The translations under genes and the position numbers were made by a program. 64,000 nt of DNA, taken from NCBI GenBank assembly GCA_002049455.2, contig KV918927.1, positions 62,001 to 126,000 on the forward strand, written 5' to 3'. The stretch's first letter is position 1; every line of letters begins with the position of its first letter. The DNA is from Porphyra umbilicalis (lineage: Eukaryota > Rhodophyta > Bangiophyceae > Bangiales > Bangiaceae). Shown one piece after another: positions 21,065 to 31,001 of this stretch. The notes beneath the pieces were generated by a model, which was not told where the DNA came from, did not search any database, and was given only the letters and a program-made list of their open reading frames with translations.

Positions 21065-23134
21065 AACGGTCTGAAACGGTAAAATGAACCCGCTACGTGT
21101 GGCCCTGCGAGTGGTAAATTGCCGACGGGCCAACGCGCTGCCAACGGGCAATGTAATGGGTGAAATAGAGTGGGCTACCTTTCGAAGAGCTGAGCGCCGT
21201 TGGCCTTGACGTTAATGGCCGCAGTCGGTGGTTTCCAAAGGAGGACACGTATCTGTGTCGTCGCCAGTATCGAATTGAAGAGGCGTTCGTCGATTAGCTG
21301 CCGAAAATGTCACAGAAAGCGGGTCAACGGAGCCCAAAGCGCTCAAATCAAGCAAATCTAGCGAGACACGTGGTGGCCTTTCGGTACGAATTACGATCGA
21401 ATCCGCACGAGTGCGTGACGTGTGTTGCGGTCGCACCCTCTCAGATTGTGCAAGGCCTTGGAAGCTGAGTCATCCCGATCGAACAGTCGTTTGCAGCCAC
21501 AGTCGCCTGCCGATTTACGCTAGCGAGTGGCCCAAGAGCCGTGTGCATGTCGCTCTCTACTGTGTGCGTTCCACCTTAGAGCATTGCCAACAACTCAGGC
21601 TATCGCTATCGGCTATTCCATTCTAGAACCAAGTCCGCGACCTTAGACAGCCACATGTACGTCAGCGGTTGCCTGCTGTGATGTGATGAGCCTAAGTACC
21701 CGCAGGTTTCCTTACACCAGGCCTGTTCTGGGCCCGATCAAGACGATATTTTCTGACAGGACTTGCTTCACTGCAGCAGCAGATGACAACTGTGGTGAGC
21801 AGCCGTATCAACCATAACGAAGGCGCAGAGAACGCTCGTCGGCAGACGGACAAAGAAACAGGTCAAAATGTTCAGCACTTGATGACGACCACGCCTAGAA
21901 GGAGGTCACTGTAGGACCATTGCCATGCACGACAGCTCTTGCGGACGTTCTCACCACCTCTGCCCAGAAGAAACTGGCAGTCAATCTTGCAGACGTGGCG
22001 CACACGTTGCAGCCACGTGCTACAATTTTCTGTGAAACGGGTCGTTGATCCATCACATGGGCTAATCAGAGGCCCCCGTGAGATAGCCTCGGCTATCCTA
22101 AAAGCTATTCCGACTCGAAATAGAATAGCAATAGCCGCACAGCTATTCTTGGCCAGCGAAAGCCAGAATCAAGTAGGTAGTTCGATTTCCATGGCCCAAA
22201 CAAAAAAAGTGCTTCTTCGTCTAAAAAGTGGTGTTACATCGGACTTCAGGTGCTTAATGGGACACGTTGTGCAACGCGGCTTGAATATGGGGATAGAATC
22301 TCATTGTTAACAATGCGCTGAGTGGGGCGGTTTCGAAGGCGCTGGGACGCCGGTCACGGGGTTGGGCTGTCCAAAACAAGCCAGGCAGGACCAGAAAGTG
22401 TCAATAGAGGGCACTGATCGACATGCAGGCACTTCTGAGTGCGTGTTTATGCGCTGGTGCGGGTGCCCCGTGCTGTTGTGGGCACTTTTGATACTTAAGG
22501 AAGGAGAAACGTTGACAGGCCAGGCACCAGGATCCCTGATGACCCATGCACTGGCTCGTCAATGCATGTACGTAGCTGCTGGCTTTGACGTCCAATCGGC
22601 GCTTGTCATCCAATACAGAGCCCACACCCCTCTCGACCCTGCCAGCGCCGCCCCCTGACCCGCCCCCGCGACCCTCCCCCGCAGTTATGGATACCCCGTC
22701 CGCAACCGCACAGCAGCGTCCTGGTGGCCGGGGTACAGCCCGCAGCCACCGACAGGTGGGCAACAGACGTTTCCACTCTGAGGACAGCGCCGAGTGGTGG
22801 CCGTCTGCGGTAGGCGGGATCACTTTCGCCCGCGAGAGAGCCTCCGTTAGGCCACACGCGGGGGGGTTCCCACTTTCGGTCGATGCGGCTGCCGCTACGG
22901 CGGCAGCCATCGCACTGAGTCGGGAACCGCCAGCTTGCTGTGCGCGCTAGCGCCTCCCGCCCCCCTCACCCTCACGGCAGCGCTGCTGAATGACGTGGCC
23001 GCATCACGTCTCTGCGCCGTCCGCCTCGAGGGCTCTGCCCCCGACGCGCTGGGGGAGTGCCTCTGCGCCGCAGGGGGGGGGCGATATCCCAGTTATAACC
23101 CCGTTTTTCCAGTATTATGGCTACTAAGAGGCCG
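21065..23134. other. No supported gene; short palindrome cluster
   Basis: Mostly short frames. Near 22085-22150 several AGCTATT / AATAGC palindromic words alternate, and a related group sits near 21600. Otherwise unremarkable. Confidence 0.35.
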
Positions 23135-23137
23135 TAA

Positions 23138-23157
23138 GAGCACAACCAGCAATGTCG
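23138..23157 (+). repeat. Left terminal inverted repeat of element I
   Basis: The same 20 bases open copy IB at 40105. Homology between the two copies begins exactly here, which independently fixes the left boundary. Confidence 0.85.
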
Positions 23158-24987
23158 ATTTTTTACGCATACGAACCTCGTTTTACCTGCAACGTGTGCC
23201 TCTCTGGTTGGTGGGAGAAGCTATGTGAAGCCTGTTGGAAGCTTGGTGGCCGGGGCCTGAAGGACTTAGATCGAGACGGGGGCTACATGTTATTCAACGG
23301 GCCACGAAGGAGCCTGACGTTGGTGGGTGAAGCCGTTCACATACATTGTACGCAGCACGACGAAACGAGTGTAGGCAAAGGGAAAACACGGGATGAGACT
23401 TGGAAGGTCCGAAACGGGGACAGTTGACCGGCCAGAGGCGCACGACCAAGAGGAGAGGTGGCAGATGGCCGTGACACGAGGCACATTCAATGCTAAAATC
23501 ACGGCCAAGACGCACAAATCGCTGCATTGAAGTCCGTTTTAGGGCGACGCGTGGCGCTCGCCACGTCGGACTCGTCCTCTTGCAGAGGAGTTGTTGCGTG
23601 TGGTGTGGACTGGACATTGTCGCTAGCGTGCCCCGCACCCCGGTGCTCGCAATGGCGCGCAACGCTGGCGTCCTGTGGAGCGTTCTCTTCTCGTTGGCAC
23701 CAACGGGCGAGTCCCTCACTGTCCGCTCTGTCCAGCAGGGAAGACGTGTCGCACCCGGCCCGAGTGTCGAGGTGAATCATCTCCCCGCGCGGATCTGCTG
23801 AACTGAGGTCCGTCTTTTCTGCTGTCAATGAGAGACTGGCAAGCGGGCTTCGAAGGGCGAGATTTCGTCCACTCATCGTGCTTCGAGAGGCTAGAAAAAG
23901 GGGCATGTAATTTGATTGGCTGTACAGGGGTGGTCCACAATCGCTCTGCACGTACGGCCAGCACCAAAAGAGGTGATTGTCGGGGTTGGCGAGTCCTGTG
24001 CCGTGCAGCGGTGACCGGCCGTCGCCCCCCCCTTCGATGGTGGCCAACGCCGCCCGACCACCTTACCGGTTGAGGGACGGCCGCAAGGGAGGCCCGCCGG
24101 TTTTCCCTCTCGGTGGTGCGTGCCCGCTCGGAGCTGCCGGGTCGCTGCTGCTGCAGCGCGCAGGGTGTGTCTCTGGCATCTGACAGCACAGTCCCTCCCC
24201 CCCCCCCCCACGATGGTCATTCAGGCCGCTAGACTGCCTTTACGGCCGTAGGCTCGGCGAACGTGACGGCCGCGAGGAAATCAAGCTGGCGGGGCTGTTG
24301 GTGGCGCTTGCCGGCTCGGAGCTGCTCGTTGTCTGTTGCTGGGTTCACGTTGCTGGGTTTGTGTTGCTGGGTTCACCTCTCTTGGCCTGCTGGTCGCTGC
24401 GGGGCGGTGCTTGTCGGTTTCCGCCGTGCCCAGACTCTGTTGGGCGAGCAAGGCGGTGTTTGGCTGTTCCAGGACGTGCTGGGAGAGCTGAGCGCGCTCT
24501 GCTACGTGCGTTGCGCGGGCTGAGCGGGTTGCGCGCCGTGGGTGGAGTGGGCGGTACTGCGCGTCCTGGAAGGGTCCGGTTAGCCGGCCGGGCCGGGCGG
24601 TCATGCAGGGTGGGCGGCGCTCAGCGCCTAACGGCTTTATAAGCAAGGCGCAGAGGCGCCGCTGCCATTTCCGGGTTCGTTCGGTGTGTCGCGAGGCGTT
24701 GGAGTTGCCCCGACACCCTCTGCCCCACTGGGCGCGCCCCTACCTTTTTTCCGCACCGTCGCCCACCAGGCGGCGGCCGCGTGCATCGCCGCCGCGAGCC
24801 GTGGGGGCGTGGTCGCAGTGGGCGCCCCCGGCGCTGCCTGCTCCCCCGCTCCCCCGCAAACCATTCCCTCGCTCCCCCCCCCTCCCGCCTACACCCGCTA
24901 CGGGGAACATCACCCCTGACAAGACCTCCCGACACGGCTCCCGTCACCGTCGTGGTTACCAAAGCGGGCTACGTCAGCGACTTGGTG
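23158..24987. other. Element I 5' non-coding region, shared with copy IB
   Basis: About 1.8 kb of leader kept at high identity in copy IB (40125-41958). No frame is preserved between the two copies, so it is most likely promoter and 5' untranslated sequence of ORF1. Confidence 0.6.
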
Positions 24988-27900
24988 ATGGCAGGAAGCA
25001 AGAGGAGTTACACCGAGGCGATGCTCACCGCGGCGTGCGCCGCCATCGCTGACGCCGACAATGACGCCATCGCCGGCGCTGACAATGAGGTCATCGCCGA
25101 CGGCCGGCCGCCACGTCGACGACGGTCGGCGCGCCACAACCCCTCTACTCCTGCCGCCGTACCGGGTGCTGCTGCCCGCGCCGTTGCTGGCGCCGATCGT
25201 GCGGTTGTTGACCGCGCCGGTGTCCACGCCGGTGGTGCCGCTGCCGGTCCCGTTGCCTTTGGCGCGCGCCACGGCGGCAACGCGGACCACGAACATTTTG
25301 GATCCGCACATGGGCGCCGTTCCGCCCGCCTCCATGCCGCGCTACTCGGCTCCATTGTCCCAGGCAAAGGCGACGGCGACGGTGGTAGCGGCAGCGGCGG
25401 CGACGGTGCCTGCGACAGCTTCGGCGGACGTGACACAGGCGGCAGCGCTGCAGGTGGCGCCGAGAATAATGCCCAGGACGTCGACGCTCGCGCGGGGCGG
25501 CGCGTCTCCTTCGACGGTGTCTTTGGGGTGGGGCGGGACTCTTGTGACCCCGACGGGGCGGATGCCCGCAACCACCGAAGCGGCAACCCCGGCGGGGGTG
25601 GTGGGGCAGGGGGAGCTGGTGCTGCCCCTGCTGCTGTCGCGACGCGCGCGCCACACGCCGCGGCGTCAGGGCGCCGCGTCCAGGGCGGCGGCCTTGGCAG
25701 TGGCCGCACTCTTGCCGCACGTGAGCCCACTTGTCCAGCCGGCCCATCGGGATCTCGTCCCCCTGCGCCTCCTCGGCGCGTCTCCTCGCCGGCCGGGGGC
25801 GACGAGTCCAGCCCAGAGCACGCGTCGATGGGATGCGTCGTGATGGCGGCGTCGGCGGGCGACAAGTCGTCCGCGGCGGGTGCCGAGATCCCGCCGTCGG
25901 ATGACGAGTCTCTGCCCCAGCGCCCGGCCGCTGCCGCCCGCCTTGCTCGCCTAGAACGCCTGGTAGACAGCCAGGAGCAGCAGCGCCAGGAGCGCTTGGC
26001 GCGCATTGACCGCGTAGAGCGCATGGAGATCGACGCCGCGAGAGCCGCGTCGAGTGCGGTTGCGGCGTCCGACGCGGCAGAGCGGATGGTGCGGGAGGTG
26101 GAGGAGGGCGAGGAGTCGGAGGAGGAACAGCCAATTGTCGGCCAGACGTCGGCGGCCGCAGGGCCGGTGCACCCGCCGGACATCACGCCGATGGACTTTG
26201 AGGCCGTCCGCGCCCGGACGCGCGCGCAGCGGGGCCGTGGCCCCGCCCCGCTCGATGACAACGCACGCTGGCGCGACCCGGTACGCCAAGCCGCCGCTGA
26301 CGCGTGGCTGGCGCGCAGCCAGTCGCCAAGTGACCGCGCGACGCGGGCTGACGGCGTCGCGGGCGAACGCGACAACGCGCCGCCACCCGTCAATGGCGGC
26401 GCGAAAATGGCGGCGTACCCGATGTGGCTCGCGAAGGGGCACGCCGATCCGAAGCGTGCGGCCTGTGCGCGCGGAGACGGGCAGCAGCGCGGCGCCGCCG
26501 AGCTGGACGCAGCTGTTGAGAGTGACCTGCTTGATTGGGGGGAACGCGCGGCGTCCCCAGATGTGGACAGCGCGGCGGAGGTTGCAGACGTGCTCACCCC
26601 TCGGGAGGCGGCAATTCGTGCCAGCTTTGCCGTGAAGCGGGTTGGCCGCGGTCGCTCGCGCGGTCGCGGTGGTAGGGGCGGCACCACGCGTCCGCCTGTA
26701 GGCGGCGACGCTCCCGTGCACGGGGATGGTGCTGCAGGTCGGGGGCGCGGGCGGTCCTGGTCGCACGCCGAGAAGGTCTCCGTGAGCAGGGCCTGGCTGG
26801 CGGTCACGCGGGACCCCATCCTGGGGACGGATCAGACCAGCGCAGCATTCTACGCGGCGGTTGTCGTGGCGTACCGACGCCTCTTCCGCCTGCCGACCGG
26901 GTGGTCGCCGCGGTCTGAGGCGGCCGTCGTGCGCTTCATGCGCTACACGCTCTTCAAAAATGTGCAGCTCGTTGCTTCAGTCTACACCCGAGTATGCCGC
27001 CGAAACCTGACGGGGAACATGACGGAGGAGGACTTGGTGCGCGCGACCGCTGCGGAACTGGATGCCGGCGACGCTTACGAGTCGCTGCAGGCCGACCTCG
27101 ACCACGACCCCGACGATCCAGAGCCGCAGGCGCGGGCGAGGGCGCGAGGCTTTCGCGCCTCGGATTGGATTCCAAGCTGGCGCATCCTTCGCACGTCGGA
27201 CAAGTTTAGCGGCGCCGCCGCGGTAGCCGCCTTGGAGGCACCACATGGCGGCCGGGGAGCATCGGCGTCGCCGGCGCGCGGGCGCGAGCGGAGCGACGCG
27301 GGAGGCGCCGCGGCCGCAGCGTTGGAGGGGTGCGAGGGGGACGAGGAGGGGGACGGGGGAGAGCACGCGTCGGGGCCGTGGCGCCCCCCGGAGTGGGAAG
27401 CCATTCCCATTGGAACGAAGCGGGCCAAGGCTACCCGCTCCGTTGAGATCTCCATGCTGCGGGATTGTGCCTCTATGGCGCGGACGCTGAGCTCTTTGGC
27501 TGAGGCCACCAACGACCGCGTGGACCAGGCGTTCTTTTTCTCCCGCTGGATGCGCGGGTCTGAGGAGGCCCGGCAGTGGGCGACCGCCGAGACGCGGCGG
27601 CGTATGCTCCGCTGCCGTCAGCGCTTGTTGTCCGCCGAGGCGGCCGACGCGAGCCGCGGCTCGCGGTCGGCCAACCCTGCGGCTGTCTCGGAGGCGGCCT
27701 CGGCGGCTGCGCGACGGGTCTTCGCTGGGAATGAGTCGTCGCAGGAGAAAACTCCGGCTGCGTTTCGTGCTCCACCGGCCGGCGTGAATGACGTGCCGTC
27801 CACTGCAGCGACGGTGGGCTCCGGGTCGCGGGCGCCATCGCCTCCTCCGTCGCCGCCTCCTCTTAGTCCTCGTTGGCCGCCGGACTTGCCTCCACCCCCG

Positions 27901-28632
27901 CCGCTCCCGACGCCGCCGCGACCGCCGCTCCCACCGCTACCAACGGCGATACGACCGCCCCAACCGTCTCTGCTGCCGGTCCCGACGCCCCCGCGACTGC
28001 TGCCCCCCGCAGCGCCGCCGGTGGCACCCGTGCCGCTGCGCCCGGTCGTGCGGCTGAGGTTGTCGGCGCCCGTACGCGGGGCGGCGCCGATGAACCGCTT
28101 GCTGCCCCTGCCGTTGCAGTCGACGCGACCGGCGACTGTGGCGCAGCTGCTGCCGCAGCGTGAGGGCGTCGTCTTAGCGCCGCTGCAGCGGTCGGCGGTG
28201 ACCCCGGTCATCACCATCAGCAGCGGGGGCGACTCGTCAGCTGCTAAGAAGCCCCCCGCCAATACACCGGTCATCACCATCAGCAGCGGAGATGATTCCT
28301 CGGCGGCTAAGGCGCCCCCCGCCAAGACCCCGGTCATTACCATCAGCAGTGACGGCTCCTCGGCGATCGGCCGCCTGCAGTCGACGATCGCGCTGTCGCA
28401 GACGGGCGACAACGGTGCGGCACTGAAGGCCAGCCGTCTCCGCGTCGCCACCCAGCGCAAGGCTGACGCCCGGCGAGGCGCGAGTGCGCAGGCAACCAAG
28501 GCCCGAAAGTTCGCGGCGTCGGGTGCGGCGACGGGTGGGCCGGCCGGCGGTGCCAGCCAGTGCAGCCAGGCCGTGCCGCACCGCGGGGGTCGCGTTAACC
28601 TCGATCATGGGGTCGCGGTCCCCGACGTTTGA
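24988..28632 (+). CDS. Harbinger ORF1: MYB/SANT-like DNA-binding protein, 1214 aa
   Basis: The accessory protein of PIF/Harbinger elements, which in the known family binds DNA and helps the transposase reach the element ends in the nucleus. ATG 24988 is chosen because the N-terminus M-A-G-S-K-R-S-Y-T-E-A-M-L matches an ATG-led M-T-G-H-K-R-S-Y-T-E-S-M-L in copy IB; the frame is open above it but without an ATG. Order: low-complexity Gly/Ala/Asp-rich N-terminal half; a predicted helical segment (A-A-R-L-A-R-L-E-R-L-V); the MYB/SANT-like domain at residues about 590-745, opening W-S-H-A-E-K-V-S-V-S-R-A-W and closing W-R-I-L-R-T-S-D-K-F-S-G-A-A; a second helical region; a Pro-rich stretch; and three 21-residue repeats with P-V-I-T-I-S-S. 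Compared with copy IB there is one extra T near 28625, so an acidic C-terminal tail is probably lost. It is unusually long for ORF1 proteins. Confidence 0.75.
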   Translation: MAGSKRSYTEAMLTAACAAIADADNDAIAGADNEVIADGRPPRRRRSARHNPSTPAAVPGAAARAVAGADRAVVDRAGVHAGGAAAGPVAFGARHGGNADHEHFGSAHGRRSARLHAALLGSIVPGKGDGDGGSGSGGDGACDSFGGRDTGGSAAGGAENNAQDVDARAGRRVSFDGVFGVGRDSCDPDGADARNHRSGNPGGGGGAGGAGAAPAAVATRAPHAAASGRRVQGGGLGSGRTLAAREPTCPAGPSGSRPPAPPRRVSSPAGGDESSPEHASMGCVVMAASAGDKSSAAGAEIPPSDDESLPQRPAAAARLARLERLVDSQEQQRQERLARIDRVERMEIDAARAASSAVAASDAAERMVREVEEGEESEEEQPIVGQTSAAAGPVHPPDITPMDFEAVRARTRAQRGRGPAPLDDNARWRDPVRQAAADAWLARSQSPSDRATRADGVAGERDNAPPPVNGGAKMAAYPMWLAKGHADPKRAACARGDGQQRGAAELDAAVESDLLDWGERAASPDVDSAAEVADVLTPREAAIRASFAVKRVGRGRSRGRGGRGGTTRPPVGGDAPVHGDGAAGRGRGRSWSHAEKVSVSRAWLAVTRDPILGTDQTSAAFYAAVVVAYRRLFRLPTGWSPRSEAAVVRFMRYTLFKNVQLVASVYTRVCRRNLTGNMTEEDLVRATAAELDAGDAYESLQADLDHDPDDPEPQARARARGFRASDWIPSWRILRTSDKFSGAAAVAALEAPHGGRGASASPARGRERSDAGGAAAAALEGCEGDEEGDGGEHASGPWRPPEWEAIPIGTKRAKATRSVEISMLRDCASMARTLSSLAEATNDRVDQAFFFSRWMRGSEEARQWATAETRRRMLRCRQRLLSAEAADASRGSRSANPAAVSEAASAAARRVFAGNESSQEKTPAAFRAPPAGVNDVPSTAATVGSGSRAPSPPPSPPPLSPRWPPDLPPPPPLPTPPRPPLPPLPTAIRPPQPSLLPVPTPPRLLPPAAPPVAPVPLRPVVRLRLSAPVRGAAPMNRLLPLPLQSTRPATVAQLLPQREGVVLAPLQRSAVTPVITISSGGDSSAAKKPPANTPVITISSGDDSSAAKAPPAKTPVITISSDGSSAIGRLQSTIALSQTGDNGAALKASRLRVATQRKADARRGASAQATKARKFAASGAATGGPAGGASQCSQAVPHRGGRVNLDHGVAVPDV

Positions 28633-28932
28633 CGACGAGTTGTTGGACATGTCGCTGGCGCACGGGGGTCGGGCGGAGGAAGAGGTTGGCGTGATCGGGT
28701 TGTGACTTTGCAAGATGACGCCCGTTGAAGAGCCGGTGCTTCGGCGCTTTGCATGTGTCGCTTTCTGTTGTGTTTTTCGTATGCGCTCTTGGTGGCCTTT
28801 GGCACTACAGTGCCACACTTTGTACCTGTTTGCATGTTGTTCGCATGTGTTTGTCCTGTTGTGTGTGTGCTCGGATGGCGCCCCCTGTCGCTGTCGGTGT
28901 TTGTCTTGGGCGTCGGGCACTTTGTGTGTGCG

Positions 28933-28995
28933 TGTGTAGGTACCAAAAGAAAAAGAAAAAGCAGGTTTTGTCTTCGCCTTCTGGCGGAGGCTTTC
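28933..28995 (+). terminator. Hairpin and A-rich motif downstream of ORF1
   Basis: AAAAGAAAAAGAAAAAGCAG is followed by a hairpin (stem C-T-T-C-G-C-C / G-G-C-G-G-A-G). Copy IB has the same A-rich tract and a stem CTCCGCC / GGCGGAG (near 45937-45957). The one stem difference still pairs as a G-U wobble, so pairing is kept. It is a candidate 3'-end-forming element. Confidence 0.4.
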
Positions 28996-29099
28996 CTATA
29001 CGTGTGCGCACGAACGTGCCGGCAACTGCCCTCCGAAGCCCCGGGCCGAGGCAGTGGCGCGTGGCGGAGGCCATTGCCATGGAAAATCGACCACCCGCG

Positions 29100-30900
29100 T
29101 GGATGAGCTGCTACAGACACGGGTGGCGCCGCCGACTGGCACCGCCGTCGCCTCCGCCGCCGAGGCCGCGCCCAACACCGCTGCGAGACCCCACGCCGCC
29201 ATCGGCCCCCACCCGACGCACCTGTACGACGCGGTGCCAGCGGCACCGCTCCTCCCAACAGCCGCGCGCGCCTCCTTGGCCGTCGCGCGCCGGGGGGGGG
29301 CGACGAGAGGGCCTCTGGCTCCTTCCACCGCCTCGCCGCCCGCTGCACCCGCCAGCCGCAGCGCCGCCGCCATGCCCGGATGCGGCGGGCCGCGCAGGCG
29401 CCACGCGGCGTTGCCGATGCCACCCCCCCGCTCCTACGCGTGCGCTTCCTTGGCTGGTGCGTGCCAAGGTCGGGGGGTGGGCGCACCGCCCGCCGTTGCC
29501 GCCTCCGTGGCCGCTGTCCCGGCATCGCCGCCCGCCACGCGCGCCGGCCGCCCCGCACGGCGGGTGCCGGCCTCGCCGGCGCCCTGCCGGCGCCGCGCCG
29601 CCGCTGCGTCGCCGCCCCGCCCACAACGCTCGCCGCCCGCCGGGTCGCACGCCGTGCTTCGCGCCGCGGCGCCCCCCGCCGCTGCCACCGGAGCCCGCGC
29701 GACACTCCGGATACCCGCGGCGCCGGCGGCGGCCCCCCGGACCGCCCTAGCACGCGCCTCCTCGGCCGTTGTGAATCCGGGAAGGGGGGGGGGGGGCGGG
29801 CCGCCCGCCCGAGCCGCCGTCACCTCCGCCGCCGCCGATTCGCCGTCGCCGCCCTCCGCCTTGCCGCGGCGCACCTGCGGAGACAGAGGGCGGCCGCGGC
29901 CACCGTCTGCTGCCTCGCCGCCGCCGCCGCGTGCCGCCCCAATGCCGTCGGCCGCGGACCGCGCCTGCCGGCCGATGCCGCCCGCCGACGGCCGGCCGTT
30001 GGCGCCCGCCGCAGCCGCCTCGCATCCCGTCGCCGCCGCCGCCGGCTGAACGGGGTCGCCCGGTGCCGCCGGTGGCCGCGGCGGCAGCCGCGCCGGCTCC
30101 GTCGACGGAGCTGGGCGCACCGCGGTCGAACACCCCGGCGGGCCGCTCGGCGGGGCGGTCTGCGGCCGTTCCGGGTGCCCCCCCCCCTCCCGCGACGCGT
30201 GCTTGGCCACCTGCGGCCCACGCGGCTCGGCTGGCCCGCCGCCGGCGGGCGCCGGCGCGGGCGCCGGCCACCAGACCCTTGTTGGGCCGGCTGTGTGCGC
30301 CGGCCACACCGTGACCGTTGGCGTGGAGGTGGCGGGTGGCAGAGCGCCGCCCGAGCCCGCCACGCGCTGGCGGGTCCGCAATAAGCGTGGGGTTGGGTTC
30401 GCGTTGGCCAATCAGGAGCGCCGCTGGATCATGAGCACCACCTCTTTTTCCTATCAAATCGCGGCGGAGAGGAGGGCTCGCCGCAAGGCGAGACCTCCCC
30501 GCCGCCACACGCCCCGTATGAACGGTTTCCTTACAGAACACAACCCCGCTCTGAAGCCGGGTCCCGCGCGCTGGGCCCGCGATTCTGCCGGCCGACACGT
30601 GGTGGCGGCGCCGTCGGTTTAGAACAGCCCGACGGCCGGCGCCAGCCCCGCTCGGCCTGCTCGCCGCGTGCCTCCCCCGCCGCCCCCACAATTGCCCCCG
30701 CCCCTGCTCGCCGTCCCGCCCCCGCACCGACCCGCCGACCCTGAAGGGCCGCCGCCCGGGACAAATAGCAGCAAGACGGGAACCGCCTGCACGGGGTGTC
30801 GCTGGTGGCCGCCGCCGCCTCAGTCACCGCTGCCACCCCGTGCCGTTTCCAACGGCGGCACCCCCTCAGACACGCCTGTGGTGTCGCGACCGAGGGAACA
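29100..30900. repeat. GC-rich low-complexity spacer of element I
   Basis: About 1.8 kb, extremely GC-rich, open in most frames on both strands and translating to Pro/Arg/Ala/Gly strings. It separates the 3' ends of the two convergent genes, the same place that the GGC minisatellite occupies in element II. Read here as non-coding. Confidence 0.6.
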
Positions 30901-30913
30901 GGAGAGCATGTTG

Positions 30914-30953
30914 AGGAAAAAAAAAATCCGAAGGGGAAAAAAAAACCTTTGCC
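30914..30953 (-). terminator. T-tract/CCCC motif downstream of element I transposase
   Basis: Read with the transposase, AAAGG, nine T, CCCC, a short linker and ten T begin about 50 nt after its stop. Element II has the same arrangement after both of its genes. Candidate terminator or 3'-processing signal. Confidence 0.45.
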
Positions 30954-31001
30954 ACTCGTGCGCCTCGCCGATATCCTACTCTCTGAACAACTCAAACCAC
31001 G

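Noticed and set aside
25008-26819. 603-codon minus-strand frame opposite element I ORF1
   Set aside because: Antisense shadow of a GC-rich gene; Ser/Arg/Pro-rich without a domain, and the frame is not kept in copy IB.
29054-30411. Several 300-codon frames in the element I spacer
   Set aside because: Composition artefacts: all frames are open, no domain is seen, and sequence beyond 29209 is absent from copy IB.
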